From an uncultured Tateyamaria sp. (GTDB lineage: Bacteria; Pseudomonadota; Alphaproteobacteria; Rhodobacterales; Rhodobacteraceae): a stretch of DNA of 64,000 nucleotides. Shown here piece by piece: positions 42,692 through 52,045 of the stretch. The position numbers and the translations under genes are program-made. Each line of letters begins with the position of its first letter. Position 1 is the stretch's first letter. The DNA lies in the NCBI RefSeq assembly GCF_947488715.1, contig NZ_CANLAG010000004.1:1-64000 (forward strand), in the 5' to 3' direction. The notes under the pieces are model-generated. The model had not been told where the DNA came from. It worked only from the letters and a program-made list of their open reading frames with translations, and did not search any database.

Positions 42692-43735
42692 CTAGAGCCA
42701 GTCCTTGGCGTTTGTTCCCGTGGCCTCGGCGACCGATTGGAAACCGTCCTGTTTCAACTGGGTTTCGAGGCCCCGCGCGATGCGCGCGCCAAGGCTGAGA
42801 CCGCCGTAGACAAGCCCGGTATACAGCTGCACGGCTGACGCGCCTGCGCGGATCTTGGCATAGGCGTCGCGGGCCGAAGAGATACCGCCCACGCCGATCA
42901 GCGGCACTTTGGTGAGGCTGTGCAGCTTTGCCAGCACGCGGGTGGATTTCTCAAAGAGTGGCGCGCCGGACAGCCCGCCTTTTTCCGGGGCGTGGGCGCT
43001 GCGCAGGCCGCTGCGGTCCAACGTGGTGTTGGTGGTGATGATCGCGGCGACGCGCGCGTCTTCGGCCACCTTGGCGATGTCGGCCAGATCCTGATCGGTC
43101 AGGTCGGGTGCAATTTTCAGAAAGACTGGGATGTCGCCCCGCACCTGCATCACCCCGTCCAGCAGGGCGGCCAGCGCCATTGGCCCCTGCAGGTCGCGCA
43201 GTTTTTCGGTGTTGGGGCTTGAGACATTGACCGTGGCAAAGTCGATATGCGCCGCACAGTGTTGCAGCACGCGGGCGAAATCCTCGGCCCGGTTGGCGCT
43301 GTCCTTGTTGGCGCCGAGGTTCAGGCCCACGGGCACGCCCTTGGGCCGTTTGGCCAGCCGTGCACCGATGGCCTGCATCCCGTCATTGTTGAAGCCAAAG
43401 CGGTTGATGGCGGCGGCGTCCTCGGTCAGGCGGAACAGGCGCGGCTTGGGATTGCCGGGCTGTGGCAAGGGCGTGGCAGCCCCCACTTCGATCCAGCCGA
43501 AACCGGCGCGGGACAGCGGGGCGATGGCGGTGGCGTTCTTGTCGAACCCGGCGGCGAGGCCCACGGGGTTGGGCAGGTCCATGCCTGCCAGATGCGTGCG
43601 CAGGCGCGGGCTGGTCAAAGGGCCGGGCAGGGCGGCCAGCGGTGTGTGCAGCGCCTTGAGCGCCAGACCATGCGCCAGTTCCGGGTCAAGGCGGCGCAGC
43701 GCCTGTGTGCCGATCCGTTCGAGCGTCTGTTTCAT
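42692..43735 (-). CDS. pyrD: Dihydroorotate dehydrogenase (quinone), class 2
   Basis: Oxidises dihydroorotate to orotate in pyrimidine synthesis, passing electrons to quinone at the inner membrane. It is 347 residues from [20 protein letters not shown]; the N-terminal helical extension marks the membrane-bound class 2 type. FMN-site motifs are [15 protein letters not shown] and [10 protein letters not shown]; the catalytic Ser is in [35 protein letters not shown] binds the FMN phosphate. Its start overlaps the DUF1330 stop by ATGA. Confidence 0.96.
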   Translation of the reverse strand: MKQTLERIGTQALRRLDPELAHGLALKALHTPLAALPGPLTSPRLRTHLAGMDLPNPVGLAAGFDKNATAIAPLSRAGFGWIEVGAATPLPQPGNPKPRLFRLTEDAAAINRFGFNNDGMQAIGARLAKRPKGVPVGLNLGANKDSANRAEDFARVLQHCAAHIDFATVNVSSPNTEKLRDLQGPMALAALLDGVMQVRGDIPVFLKIAPDLTDQDLADIAKVAEDARVAAIITTNTTLDRSGLRSAHAPEKGGLSGAPLFEKSTRVLAKLHSLTKVPLIGVGGISSARDAYAKIRAGASAVQLYTGLVYGGLSLGARIARGLETQLKQDGFQSVAEATGTNAKDWL

Positions 43736-44172
43736 CCGAATACAGCACCCCCTTGGGCCGGGGCGCAGCGGATCAGCCGCGAGGTTTTCACCGCCGCTTG
43801 CCGGTGCACCACAGCGCGTTGGTATTCGGGGTCCGTGACCATCGCCAGAAAGGCGCCCGCATCGGGGTAGCGCGCGATGAACATCGCATCCCACGCCTCG
43901 TCTGCGGGGCCGATCAGCACGGTGTCAAAGCCGCCGCGCCACAGGATCGACCCGCCCACGCGGGCCAGCACCGGGCCGGACTGTTTGCCATAGCGCGCAT
44001 AGGCCTGCGCGCCGGTCAGCCCATCTCGGGCCAACACGTGATCACCGGGATAATTCGCCAGATCGTTGAACCGAACCAGGTTCAGCATCTCGATGGGCGT
44101 GTCGCGGGGCAGGTCCTTGAACGCCTCGAACTGGGCGCGATCCGGATCAATGAACGCCTCCGCCCCGCTCAT
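43732..44172 (-). CDS. DUF1330-type small protein
   Basis: A 146-residue protein with a dimeric ferredoxin-like alpha/beta fold typical of DUF1330: [20 protein letters not shown], then [20 protein letters not shown] and [20 protein letters not shown] followed by [11 protein letters not shown]. Function of the family is unknown. It overlaps both neighbours by four bases (DUF952 upstream, pyrD downstream), so the three are translated together. Confidence 0.8.
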   Translation of the reverse strand: MSGAEAFIDPDRAQFEAFKDLPRDTPIEMLNLVRFNDLANYPGDHVLARDGLTGAQAYARYGKQSGPVLARVGGSILWRGGFDTVLIGPADEAWDAMFIARYPDAGAFLAMVTDPEYQRAVVHRQAAVKTSRLIRCAPAQGGAVFG

Positions 44173-44516
44173 GTGTCGAACCCGGCCCCTGCGGGAAACA
44201 CATGCGCGCCATCCACCAGCGGCAGCGGTTGCGCCCAGTGCACGTCACTCAGCCGCATTTCGCGGTAGAGGTGGGGAAATTCAGCGCCGCCGCGTGACAC
44301 CTCCCACTTGAGCGCGTCACCCAGAGCGTCGGTCTCAACGGCGATCAGGAACAGGTTTTCCTCACTGGCAAAGTGCTTGGCCGCAGTCTCGGCGGCCTGT
44401 GTGGCGGTGGAAAAATGGACATACCCATCCGCCACATCGATCGGCGCGCCGGGTGTTGCACCGTTTTCACGCAGCGCGGCCCATTCGGGGGCGCGGAAAA
44501 TCTTGTAAATCAACAT
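44169..44516 (-). CDS. DUF952-family protein
   Basis: A 115-residue protein: MLIYKIFRAPEWAALRENGA, then GYVHFSTATQAAETAAKHFA, and DVHWAQPLPLVDG near the end. These are the conserved parts of DUF952, a small ART-like fold of unknown role. The start at 44516 is family-like; the open frame continues upstream but crosses the PHO box of the divergent gene. First gene of the DUF952-DUF1330-pyrD operon. Confidence 0.82.
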   Translation of the reverse strand: MLIYKIFRAPEWAALRENGATPGAPIDVADGYVHFSTATQAAETAAKHFASEENLFLIAVETDALGDALKWEVSRGGAEFPHLYREMRLSDVHWAQPLPLVDGAHVFPAGAGFDT

Positions 44517-44617
44517 GGGGCGGTCATGCCCATTGCCCGTCTGCTGGTCAAGTGGGCGTTGTCGTCCTTTTGTCGTCTCCCTTCCGTAGGAACCTCTTTG
44601 ACTCGTGGCGGCGATTG

Positions 44618-44635
44618 CTGTCACGTTGCTGTCAT
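44618..44635 (+). promoter_or_regulatory. PHO box (PhoB-binding site) upstream of the 5'-nucleotidase
   Basis: CTGTCAC (44618-44624), 4-bp spacer GTTG, CTGTCAT (44629-44635). This matches the classic PhoB repeat pattern of two CTGTCAT-like heptamers separated by four bases. It lies 22 bp before the start of a secreted 5'-nucleotidase, a known class of phosphate-starvation enzyme. Confidence 0.8.
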
Positions 44636-44656
44636 AACCAAAACGGGAGACACCAG

Positions 44657-46216
44657 ATGACGCGATTTCTGATGGGTACAGCTGTGTTGGCGCTGAGCGC
44701 AGGCATGGCATCGGCCGAATATACGCTGCACATTCTGCACACCAACGACATGCACAGCCGCATCGAATCGATCAACAAATACGATTCGACCTGCAACGCC
44801 GAGGGCGAGGCCGAGGGCAAATGCTTTGGCGGTGTCGCACGGGTCAAATCGGCGATCGACGCCAAAAAGGCCGCGCTGGACAACCAGAACGTCGTGGTGC
44901 TGGACGCGGGCGACCCGTTCCAGGGCTCGCTGTTCTACACCACCTACAAAGGGGCCGCCGAGGCCGAGTTCATGGAACAGATGGGCTATGACGCCATGGC
45001 CGTCGGCAACCACGAATTCGACGACGGCCCGCAGGGTCTGGCGGATTTCATCGGCAAGGTCAGCTTCCCCGTCATCTCCGGCAACCTTGACCTGTCGTCC
45101 TCAGCCGAGCTCAAGGGCAAGGTCGACAACCACGTCGTGCTCGAGGTGGGCGGCAAGAAAATCGGCGTGATCTCTGCGCTGGCCACCGACACGGTCGAGA
45201 CATCCTCGCCCGGCCCCGACGTTGTGTTCCAGGACGAGATCGAGGCGCTCAAAGCTGACGTGGCCGTGCTACAGGGTGAGGGTGTCGACATCATCATCGC
45301 GCTCAACCACGTGGGCCTGGCCAAGGATCTGGCGATTGCCGAAGCCGTGGACGGCATCGACGTGGTGATCGGCGGGCACAGCCACACGCTGATGTCCAAC
45401 GACGACGACGGCACACCAGCCTATCCGACCATGGTGGGCGACGCAGCTGTGGCACAGGCCTATGCCTACACCAAATATCTGGGCCACCTGACCGTCACCT
45501 TTGACGATGCGGGCAATGTCACCGCGGCATCGGGTGACCCGATGGTGCTGGACGCCTCGGTCGAACCCAACGCCGCCTTTGCCGCGCGCATCGCTGAAAT
45601 GGGTGCCCCCATCGAAGAGATGAAAACACGCATTGTCGCCGAAGCGGCAGATGCCATCGAAGGTGACCGTTCGGTCTGCCGGGTTCAGGAATGCCCCATG
45701 GGCTCGCTCATTGCCGACGCGATGCTGGACCGGGTCAAGGATCAGGGCATCGAGATTGCGATCCAGAACGGCGGCGGCATCCGCGCCTCGATCGACGCCG
45801 GCGAAGTGACCATGGGCGAAGTGCTGACCGTGCTGCCGTTCCAGAACACCCTGTCGACCTTCCAGGTCTCGGGTGAGGCGATGGTGGCAGCCCTCGAAAA
45901 CGGCGTGAGCCAGATCGAAGAGGTCAAAGGCCGCTTCCCGCAGGTCGCGGGCATGTCCTTTGCCTTTGACGCGGCCAAGCCCGTGGGCGAGCGCATCAGC
46001 GACGTGATGGTGGGCGGCGCGCCCATTGACCCGGCCAAGGTCTACGGCGTGGTGTCCAACAACTACGTGCGCAACGGCGGCGACGGCTACGCGATGTTCA
46101 CGACGGCTGAAAATGCCTATGACTTCGGGCCCGACCTGGCGGACGTGCTGGCGGAATACCTGGCGGCCCAAGGGCCATTCACGCCCTATACCGATGGGCG
46201 CATCACGGTGAAGTAA
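44657..46216 (+). CDS. Secreted bifunctional metallophosphatase / 5'-nucleotidase
   Basis: A 519-residue periplasmic enzyme with a signal peptide (MTRFLMGTAVLALSAGMASA). The metallophosphatase domain has LHTNDMHSRIE (Asp31, His33), VLDAGDPFQGS, AVGNHEFDDG (117-124) and VIGGHSHTLM. The C-terminal 5'-nucleotidase substrate domain has NGGGIRASIDAGEVTMGEVL and the NYVRNGGDGYAMF stacking motif. It releases phosphate and nucleosides from extracellular nucleotides. GGGAGACACCAG precedes the ATG. A PHO box upstream implies induction by phosphate starvation, and an intrinsic terminator follows. Confidence 0.95.
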   Translation: MTRFLMGTAVLALSAGMASAEYTLHILHTNDMHSRIESINKYDSTCNAEGEAEGKCFGGVARVKSAIDAKKAALDNQNVVVLDAGDPFQGSLFYTTYKGAAEAEFMEQMGYDAMAVGNHEFDDGPQGLADFIGKVSFPVISGNLDLSSSAELKGKVDNHVVLEVGGKKIGVISALATDTVETSSPGPDVVFQDEIEALKADVAVLQGEGVDIIIALNHVGLAKDLAIAEAVDGIDVVIGGHSHTLMSNDDDGTPAYPTMVGDAAVAQAYAYTKYLGHLTVTFDDAGNVTAASGDPMVLDASVEPNAAFAARIAEMGAPIEEMKTRIVAEAADAIEGDRSVCRVQECPMGSLIADAMLDRVKDQGIEIAIQNGGGIRASIDAGEVTMGEVLTVLPFQNTLSTFQVSGEAMVAALENGVSQIEEVKGRFPQVAGMSFAFDAAKPVGERISDVMVGGAPIDPAKVYGVVSNNYVRNGGDGYAMFTTAENAYDFGPDLADVLAEYLAAQGPFTPYTDGRITVK

Positions 46217-46246
46217 GCCACCAAACCGCACATACAGACGACAAAA

Positions 46247-46272
46247 GGCAGGGGGCACACCCCTGCCTTTTT
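46247..46272 (+). terminator. Rho-independent terminator after the 5'-nucleotidase gene
   Basis: Stem GGCAGGGG (46247-46254), loop GCACA, stem CCCCTGCC (46260-46267), followed by TTTTT. The flanking AAAA/TTTT can extend the stem. It is 31 bp after the stop codon. Confidence 0.88.
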
Positions 46273-46330
46273 CATGTCTGCAAGGGGGGCGGACTTACGC
46301 GGCGCGGCGGGTTGCGCTAGCGTGGATGCC

Positions 46331-47014
46331 ATGTGTGGACGATTTGCCGTAACCCTGCCGCCGGACGCCATGGCACAGCTCTTTGCAGCGGTGCCGGCCA
46401 ACGACTTGCCCGATGTGCCAAATTACAACGTCTGCCCGACCAATGCGGTGCATGTGGTGACGGCACAGGACGGGCAGCGCCAGCTTGGTGCGATGCGCTG
46501 GGGGTTTGTGCCGCACTGGTACAAAACGACCTCCGACGGCCCGCTGCTGATCAACGCACGGGCGGAAACCATCGCGGAAAAACCGGCCTTTCGTGCGGCC
46601 TGCCGTGAACGGCGCGGCATCATCCTGGCCACCGGCTTTTACGAATGGACACGCGATGGCGACACACGCCTGCCGTGGTACATCACCCGCACGGACGGCG
46701 CGCCGCTGGCCTTTGCCGCGATCTGGCAATCCTGGGCGGCCAAGGGGCAGGACGACCCACCCATACGCACCGCAGCGATTGTGACAACGGGGGCCAATGC
46801 GCCCATGTCGGCCATCCATCACCGGATGCCTGTCATCCTGACACCGGATGATGTGGCGCTGTGGCTTGGCGAAGCGGGAAAAGGGGCCGCCACGCTGATG
46901 CGGGCTGCCCCTGATGATGCGCTGACATGGCACCGGGTCGCGCGCGATGTGAACTCAAACCGCGCGTCCGGCCCCGATCTGATCACACCGCTGGGCGATG
47001 TGATCGAAGACTGA
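46331..47014 (+). CDS. SOS response-associated peptidase (YedK/HMCES family)
   Basis: A 227-residue protein that crosslinks to abasic sites in single-stranded DNA to shield them. It starts MCGRFAVTLPPDAMAQLF, so the catalytic Cys2 is exposed after Met removal. Other active-site parts are NVCPTNAVHVV, MRWGFVPHWYKTT, LINARAETIAEKPAFR (Asn and Glu) and IHHRMPVIL with the conserved His. The ATG at 46331 is fixed by the need for Cys at position 2. Single gene, convergent with the next one by 3 bp. Confidence 0.95.
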   Translation: MCGRFAVTLPPDAMAQLFAAVPANDLPDVPNYNVCPTNAVHVVTAQDGQRQLGAMRWGFVPHWYKTTSDGPLLINARAETIAEKPAFRAACRERRGIILATGFYEWTRDGDTRLPWYITRTDGAPLAFAAIWQSWAAKGQDDPPIRTAAIVTTGANAPMSAIHHRMPVILTPDDVALWLGEAGKGAATLMRAAPDDALTWHRVARDVNSNRASGPDLITPLGDVIED

Positions 47015-47017
47015 AGA

Positions 47018-47365
47018 TCAATCCAGCGGTGCGTCGGAAAAGCTGACGTTGCCCTGTGTCAGGTACGCGCCGTCGCCATCCGTGGCGTCCTTGTCAAAGA
47101 ACGTGTTCTGGATGCCCTGTTCCATCACCATGAAATACTCGCCGCCATGCGAGATGGGGCCGATTTCCCATGCGCCGTTCTTGGCGATGATGTTGTGGTC
47201 GTTGCCCGAGATGTTGTGAAACCGCACGGTGTCGCCGGAATCGATGTAGGTGACAGCCGGGAAATAGGCGTCGGGCAGGATCAGGATGGTGTGTTCAGCC
47301 GCCTGGGCCGCTGTGGCCGAAGCCAGCGTGGCAACGGTCGCCACAAGAGAAATCGCGCGCTTCAT
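47018..47365 (-). CDS. Secreted cupredoxin-like protein lacking the copper Cys
   Basis: A 115-residue protein with a signal peptide (MKRAISLVATVATLASATAA, cleaved near QAAEH). The mature domain has the cupredoxin pattern: FPAVTYIDSGDTVRFHNISG, then NDHNI with one expected copper His at 57. The usual C-terminal CxxHxxM-type segment is missing: the protein ends YLTQGNVSFSDAPLD with no Cys. It may bind copper differently, or be a structural relative only. Single gene; GAGTGCGGCC precedes the ATG. Confidence 0.7.
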   Translation of the reverse strand: MKRAISLVATVATLASATAAQAAEHTILILPDAYFPAVTYIDSGDTVRFHNISGNDHNIIAKNGAWEIGPISHGGEYFMVMEQGIQNTFFDKDATDGDGAYLTQGNVSFSDAPLD

Positions 47366-47461
47366 GGCCGCACTCCTTGGTTGTTTCGGCCCCACCCGAA
47401 AGACAGAATCATCTGTGCAGGTTATCGCGTGGGATTGGGGCGGAAATGCGGCGGGTGTGGG

Positions 47462-48349
47462 TCATGCATCAGGCAGTTGCGTCAAAAGCCAGGCACGAAA
47501 TGACCGTAGGCTGGGCGGGGCGGGGCGCTCCTCAGGCCACACCAGATAGTAGTCACCGATGCTCTGCCCCGCACCACCCGCCGCCGGGACCAGCGCACCG
47601 CTCTCCAGATGCGGCGCGGCGACAAATGTGGGCAACAGCGCAATGCCCAGCCCGTGAATTGCCGCCTGTGCCATGGTGGAAAACTGGTCGAACACCATGC
47701 CCGGTGCCGTTGGCGCAGGCACGGCATGTGCCGCACACCACCGCGCCCAGGCGCGCGGACGGGTGTCCAGATGCAGCAGGGGCAGGCGGGCAATCTCCGC
47801 CACATCCGCGCCCTCAGGCACGTTGCCCGGTGCCGCAACCGCCACGACCGTTTCAGGCATCAACGGCTGATACCCCGCACCGGGCCAGTCCCGACGCCCG
47901 AAATGGATCGCCGCATCAAAGGGCTGGCTGCGAAAGTCAAAGGGCGCCAGCCGCGTCGACAGGTTGACCGTCACCTCCGGATGGGCGCGGGCAAAATCGG
48001 CAAGCCGGGGGGCCAGCCAGTGCATGCCAAAGGCGGGCAGAATGGCCAGGTTCAACGCGCCACCTTCCGGGTTCGCCCCCGCCGTCACCGACGCCGACCC
48101 CAACCGGTGCAGCACATCGCGCACCTGCTCGGCATAGCGCCGCCCCGCAGGCGTCAGCACCAGCGCACGGCCCTGCCGTACAAAGAGCTTGGCGTCGATC
48201 TGTTCCTCCAGCGTCTTGAGCTGACGGCTGACAGCACTCTGCGTCAACGACAGCTCCAGCGCCGCATCCGTGGCCGACCCCAGCCGCGCCACCGCCTCGA
48301 ACGCCAACAGCGCCGGGGTCGATGGCAGATAACGGCGATGCGCGAACAT
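47462..48349 (-). CDS. LysR-family transcriptional regulator (GcdR-like position)
   Basis: A 295-residue regulator. The N-terminal winged helix is TPALLAFEAVARLGSATDAA then LELSLTQSAVSRQLKTLEEQ; the C-terminal periplasmic-binding-like effector domain follows (LNLAILPAFGMHWLAPRLAD). It is divergent from glutaryl-CoA dehydrogenase, the usual arrangement for the activator of that gene. The ATG at 48349 follows GAGGAAAACTCAT and was preferred over 48364. The effector is probably glutarate or glutaryl-CoA by analogy, not shown by the sequence. Confidence 0.88.
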   Translation of the reverse strand: MFAHRRYLPSTPALLAFEAVARLGSATDAALELSLTQSAVSRQLKTLEEQIDAKLFVRQGRALVLTPAGRRYAEQVRDVLHRLGSASVTAGANPEGGALNLAILPAFGMHWLAPRLADFARAHPEVTVNLSTRLAPFDFRSQPFDAAIHFGRRDWPGAGYQPLMPETVVAVAAPGNVPEGADVAEIARLPLLHLDTRPRAWARWCAAHAVPAPTAPGMVFDQFSTMAQAAIHGLGIALLPTFVAAPHLESGALVPAAGGAGQSIGDYYLVWPEERPAPPSLRSFRAWLLTQLPDA

Positions 48350-48366
48350 ATGAGTTTTCCTCATGG

Positions 48367-48412
48367 ATTGCAGGACAAGCCGTCGTTAGATGTTCCCGCC
48401 GAGTTCTGCAAT
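48367..48412. promoter_or_regulatory. ATTGCAG...CTGCAAT inverted repeat in the lysR-gcdH divergent promoter
   Basis: The 7-bp arms are at 48367-48373 and 48406-48412, with 32 bp between. They lie in the 100-bp region between the divergent LysR and gcdH starts and are placed where a LysR dimer-of-dimers would bind. The wide spacing makes the assignment tentative. Confidence 0.4.
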
Positions 48413-48449
48413 ACTGCCGCCAAACCGTGACAACCCGAGGAATGCCGCC

Positions 48450-49673
48450 ATGAACGCAGAAACCAAAGTTCTCAAGGCCAAGGACGCGCCCGATCTCGGC
48501 AGCTTTGACTGGTCCGACCCCTTCCGCCTGTCCCAGCAGTTGTCCGAGGACGAGCGGATGATCCAGGCCTCCGCCGCCGCCTACGCCCAGGAAAAGCTGG
48601 CCCCCCGCGTCGTCAGCGCCTTTGCCGATGAAACCTCCGACCCCGAAATTTTCGCCGAAATGGGCGCGATGGGCCTCCTCGGCGCAACCCTGCCCGAGGA
48701 ATACGGCGGCTTGGGCGGCTCTTACGTCTCCTACGGCCTCATCGCTCGCGAAATCGAACGCATCGATTCGGGTTACCGGTCGATGATGTCCGTGCAATCC
48801 AGCCTCGTGATGTACCCGATCTATGCCTACGGCTCCGAAGACCAGCGCCGCCGCTACCTGCCCAAACTGGCCTCGGGTGAATGGATCGGCTGCTTTGGCC
48901 TGACCGAACCCGACGCAGGCTCCGACCCCGCAGGCATGAAAACCACCGCCAAAAAGGTCGATGGCGGCTACGTGCTCAACGGGGCCAAGATGTGGATCTC
49001 CAACGCGCCCATCGCCGATGTCTTCGTGGTCTGGGCCAAATCCGACGCCCACGACGGCAAGATCCGCGGCTTTGTCCTCGACAAGGGTACCAAGGGCCTC
49101 TCCGCGCCTAAGATCCAGAACAAACTCAGCCTGCGCGCCTCGATCACCGGCGAGATCGTGATGGAGAACGTCGAAATCCCCGACACCGCGCTCTTGCCGG
49201 ATGTGCAGGGCCTCAAGGGGCCGTTCGGCTGTCTCAACCGCGCGCGCTACGGCATCGCGTGGGGGGCCATGGGGGCGGCCGAATTCTGCTGGCACGCCGC
49301 ACGCCAATACGGGCTCGACCGCAAGCAATTCGGCAAACCGCTGGCGCAGACCCAGCTCTTCCAGAAAAAACTCGCCGACATGCAGACCGAGATCACGCTG
49401 GGCCTGCAAGGCGCGCTGCAAGTGGGCCGCCTGTTGGACGCAGCCCAGGCCGCCCCCGAGATGATCTCTATCGTCAAACGCAACAACTGCGGCAAGGCGC
49501 TGGACATCGCGCGCATGTCCCGCGACATGCACGGCGGCAACGGCATCTCGGGCGAATTTCAGGTGATGCGCCACATGATGAACCTCGAAACCGTCAACAC
49601 CTACGAAGGCACCCATGACGTGCACGCCCTGATCCTGGGCCGCGCCCAGACGGGCCTTCAGGCCTTCTTCTGA
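48450..49673 (+). CDS. gcdH: Glutaryl-CoA dehydrogenase
   Basis: Oxidatively decarboxylates glutaryl-CoA to crotonyl-CoA in lysine, tryptophan and glutarate breakdown, using FAD. It is 407 residues from [17 protein letters not shown]-type features: [40 protein letters not shown], the [17 protein letters not shown] segment, and the C-terminal [20 protein letters not shown] with the catalytic Glu in YEGTHD. ACCCGAGGAATGCCGCC precedes the ATG. Adjacent LysR gene is the likely regulator. Confidence 0.94.
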   Translation: MNAETKVLKAKDAPDLGSFDWSDPFRLSQQLSEDERMIQASAAAYAQEKLAPRVVSAFADETSDPEIFAEMGAMGLLGATLPEEYGGLGGSYVSYGLIAREIERIDSGYRSMMSVQSSLVMYPIYAYGSEDQRRRYLPKLASGEWIGCFGLTEPDAGSDPAGMKTTAKKVDGGYVLNGAKMWISNAPIADVFVVWAKSDAHDGKIRGFVLDKGTKGLSAPKIQNKLSLRASITGEIVMENVEIPDTALLPDVQGLKGPFGCLNRARYGIAWGAMGAAEFCWHAARQYGLDRKQFGKPLAQTQLFQKKLADMQTEITLGLQGALQVGRLLDAAQAAPEMISIVKRNNCGKALDIARMSRDMHGGNGISGEFQVMRHMMNLETVNTYEGTHDVHALILGRAQTGLQAFF

Positions 49674-49683
49674 CCGCACGGGT

Positions 49684-51834
49684 ATGGACCGCGTCTCGAT
49701 CGTACATGACAATTTCCTGCGCCGTGTGGCGGCGCGGGATCTGCCCGAGGCGTCCCCGCACGGGCTGGACGCAGACACCAGCCGCGCGCTCTTTGACGCG
49801 CAATGCCTGACCCGCGCGCTCGATATCGTCAGCCGCGAGATGCAAAAGGCGGGGCAGGGGTTCTACACCATCGGCTCTTCGGGGCACGAAGGCATGGCCG
49901 CCGTGGCCCACGCGCTGCGCCCCGACGACATCGCCTTTTTGCACTACCGCGACGGCGCGTTTCAGGTCGCCCGCGCCGCGCAAAAGGGCCAGGACATGTG
50001 CCGCGACATGCTGCTGTCCTTTGCCTGTGCCGCGGACGACCCCGCCAGCGGCGGACGCCACAAGGTGCTGGGCAGCCGCGATCTCTTCATCCCGCCGCAA
50101 ACCTCGACCATCGCCAGCCACCTGCCCAAGGCACTGGGCGCGGCCTACGGTCTGGGCCTTGCACGGCGGGGGCGCCCCGATCTCGCGATCCTGCCGCGCG
50201 ACGGCATTGCGGTGGCCTCCTTTGGCGACGCCTCGCTCAACCACTCCACCGCCCAGGGCGCGATCAACGCCGCCGGGTGGACCTCCGTTCAGGGCGTGCC
50301 GCTGCCGCTCCTCCTGATCTGCGAGGACAACGGCATCGGCATCTCGACCAAAACGCCCACCGGTTGGGTCGCGGCCAGCCTCGCGCACCGTCCGGGCCTG
50401 ACCTATTTCACCGGCGACGGCTGCGACCTCTGGGACGCGCACCGCGCCGCGACCGAGGCCGCCGCCTTTGTCCGCACCCACCGTAAACCCGCCGTGCTGC
50501 ACCTGCGCACCGTCCGCCTCTATGGCCACGCGGGCGCGGATGTCGCCACCAGCTACCTGCCGCGCGCGGAGGTCGAGGCCGACGAGGCCAACGACCCGCT
50601 GCTGATGACCGCCGCTGGCCTCATGGCCCAGGGCATGGCACCGGACGACATCCTGCACATCTACCACTCCGCCCTCGACCGCACCCGCGCCGAGGCCGCC
50701 GAGGTCGCCAAAGCCCCCGCACTGCCCGACGCACGCGCCGTCATGGCCGCCATCGTGCCGCCACCCCGCGCGGCCGCCCCCACCAACGGCCCCGACGCGG
50801 ACCAGCGCCGCTCCACCTTCGGCAGTGACCACGCCCAGATGGACCAGCCCCAGCCGATGTCGCGCCTGATCAACTGGGCGCTCACCGACCTGATGCTGGC
50901 CCACCCCGAAACCGTGATCATGGGCGAGGATGTGGGCCGCAAGGGCGGCGTCTATGGCGTCACCCAGAAATTGCACGCCCGCTTTGGCCCCGCCCGCGTG
51001 ATCGACACGCTGCTCGACGAACAGTCCATCCTCGGGCTCGCCATCGGCATGGGCCACAACGGCTTTGTCCCGATGCCCGAAATTCAGTTCCTCGCCTATC
51101 TCCACAATGCCGAGGATCAGCTGCGCGGCGAGGCGGCAACGCTGCCCTTCTTCTCCAACGGCCAGTGGACCAACCCGATGGTGCTGCGCATTGCAGGCCT
51201 CGGCTACCAAAAGGGCTTCGGCGGGCATTTCCACAACGACAACGCGCTCGCCGTGCTGCGCGACATCCCCGGCCTCGTGCTGGCCTGCCCGTCGAACGGC
51301 GCCGATGCGGTGCAGATGCTGCGCGAATGTCACCGGCTGGCGCGCGAAGAAAACCGGCTCTGCGTCTTTGTCGAACCCATCGCGCTCTATCCCATGCGGG
51401 ACGTCACGCCCGGCGACGGCGCATGGATGCGCAGCTATCCCGCGCCCGGCGCGACACTTCCCATGGGCGAGGTCGGCGTGGACGGCGCCGGCGACCTCGC
51501 CATCGTGACCTTCGGCAATGGCCGCTATCTCGCCGAACAGGCCGATGTGGAGAACGCCCGCCTGATCGACCTGCGCTGGCTGGCCCCCCTGCCGCTCGAC
51601 AGCCTGTTGGTCGCCGTGGGCGATGCGCGCCACATCCTCGTCGTGGACGAGACCCGCAAATCCGGCGGCGTGGCCGAGGCCGTGATGACGGCGCTGTTCG
51701 AGGCCGGGCACACCCGCATCGCGCGCTACACCGCCGATGACAGTTTCATCGCCACAGGCCGCGCCTATGCCGCGACGCTGCCCTCAGCCGAGGGCATCCG
51801 CACCGCCGCCGCCGCCCTGCGCGCCAAGGGTTAA
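49684..51834 (+). CDS. 2-oxoacid dehydrogenase E1 component, fused alpha and beta subunits
   Basis: A 716-residue single-chain E1 of the branched-chain/pyruvate dehydrogenase type. The alpha part (1-350) has GFYTIGSSGHEGMAAVAHAL and the TPP/Mg motif that starts GDASLNHS near residue 181 and ends in LICEDNGIGIS. The beta part (from about 390) has VIMGEDVGRKGGVYGVTQKL, LLDEQSILGLAIGMGHNGFV and the CPSNGADAV stretch. It decarboxylates a 2-oxoacid, probably branched-chain. No E2 or E3 gene is next to it. It starts 10 bp after gcdH, so co-transcription is likely. Family firm, substrate inferred. Confidence 0.88.
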   Translation: MDRVSIVHDNFLRRVAARDLPEASPHGLDADTSRALFDAQCLTRALDIVSREMQKAGQGFYTIGSSGHEGMAAVAHALRPDDIAFLHYRDGAFQVARAAQKGQDMCRDMLLSFACAADDPASGGRHKVLGSRDLFIPPQTSTIASHLPKALGAAYGLGLARRGRPDLAILPRDGIAVASFGDASLNHSTAQGAINAAGWTSVQGVPLPLLLICEDNGIGISTKTPTGWVAASLAHRPGLTYFTGDGCDLWDAHRAATEAAAFVRTHRKPAVLHLRTVRLYGHAGADVATSYLPRAEVEADEANDPLLMTAAGLMAQGMAPDDILHIYHSALDRTRAEAAEVAKAPALPDARAVMAAIVPPPRAAAPTNGPDADQRRSTFGSDHAQMDQPQPMSRLINWALTDLMLAHPETVIMGEDVGRKGGVYGVTQKLHARFGPARVIDTLLDEQSILGLAIGMGHNGFVPMPEIQFLAYLHNAEDQLRGEAATLPFFSNGQWTNPMVLRIAGLGYQKGFGGHFHNDNALAVLRDIPGLVLACPSNGADAVQMLRECHRLAREENRLCVFVEPIALYPMRDVTPGDGAWMRSYPAPGATLPMGEVGVDGAGDLAIVTFGNGRYLAEQADVENARLIDLRWLAPLPLDSLLVAVGDARHILVVDETRKSGGVAEAVMTALFEAGHTRIARYTADDSFIATGRAYAATLPSAEGIRTAAAALRAKG

Positions 51835-52045
51835 AGAAGAGTTACCGGAGCCTCGAAAACCTTAACAACGTGGGAACATGAATGGGGCGTTAACGTGGGC
51901 GGGCCGCGCAAAACGTACAGTCCAGGCGCAAAACTGTACGTTTTGCCCCAAAACCACGGATCACGCCGGATAGACGCCTGCAAAAACGTACAGTTCCCCA
52001 CCAATTCCGTACATTTCGCCCGCAAACAGGCACCGCACGCTGCGT
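51835..52045. other. Convergent intergenic region with repeated GCAAAACGTACAGT motif
   Basis: A 14-mer, GCAAAACGTACAGT, occurs at 51908-51921. Its exact reverse complement is at 51933-51946, making a 14-bp hairpin with an 11-nt loop. A third copy with one extra A is at 51980-51994, and a degenerate one is near 52007-52018. The hairpin could terminate the E1 transcript, but the extra direct copies suggest protein binding. No gene seen here. Confidence 0.65.

Noticed and set aside
49594-51711. A 705-codon minus-strand frame opposite the fused E1 gene
   Set aside because: No recognisable domain, no ribosome-binding site, and the plus strand holds TPP motifs.
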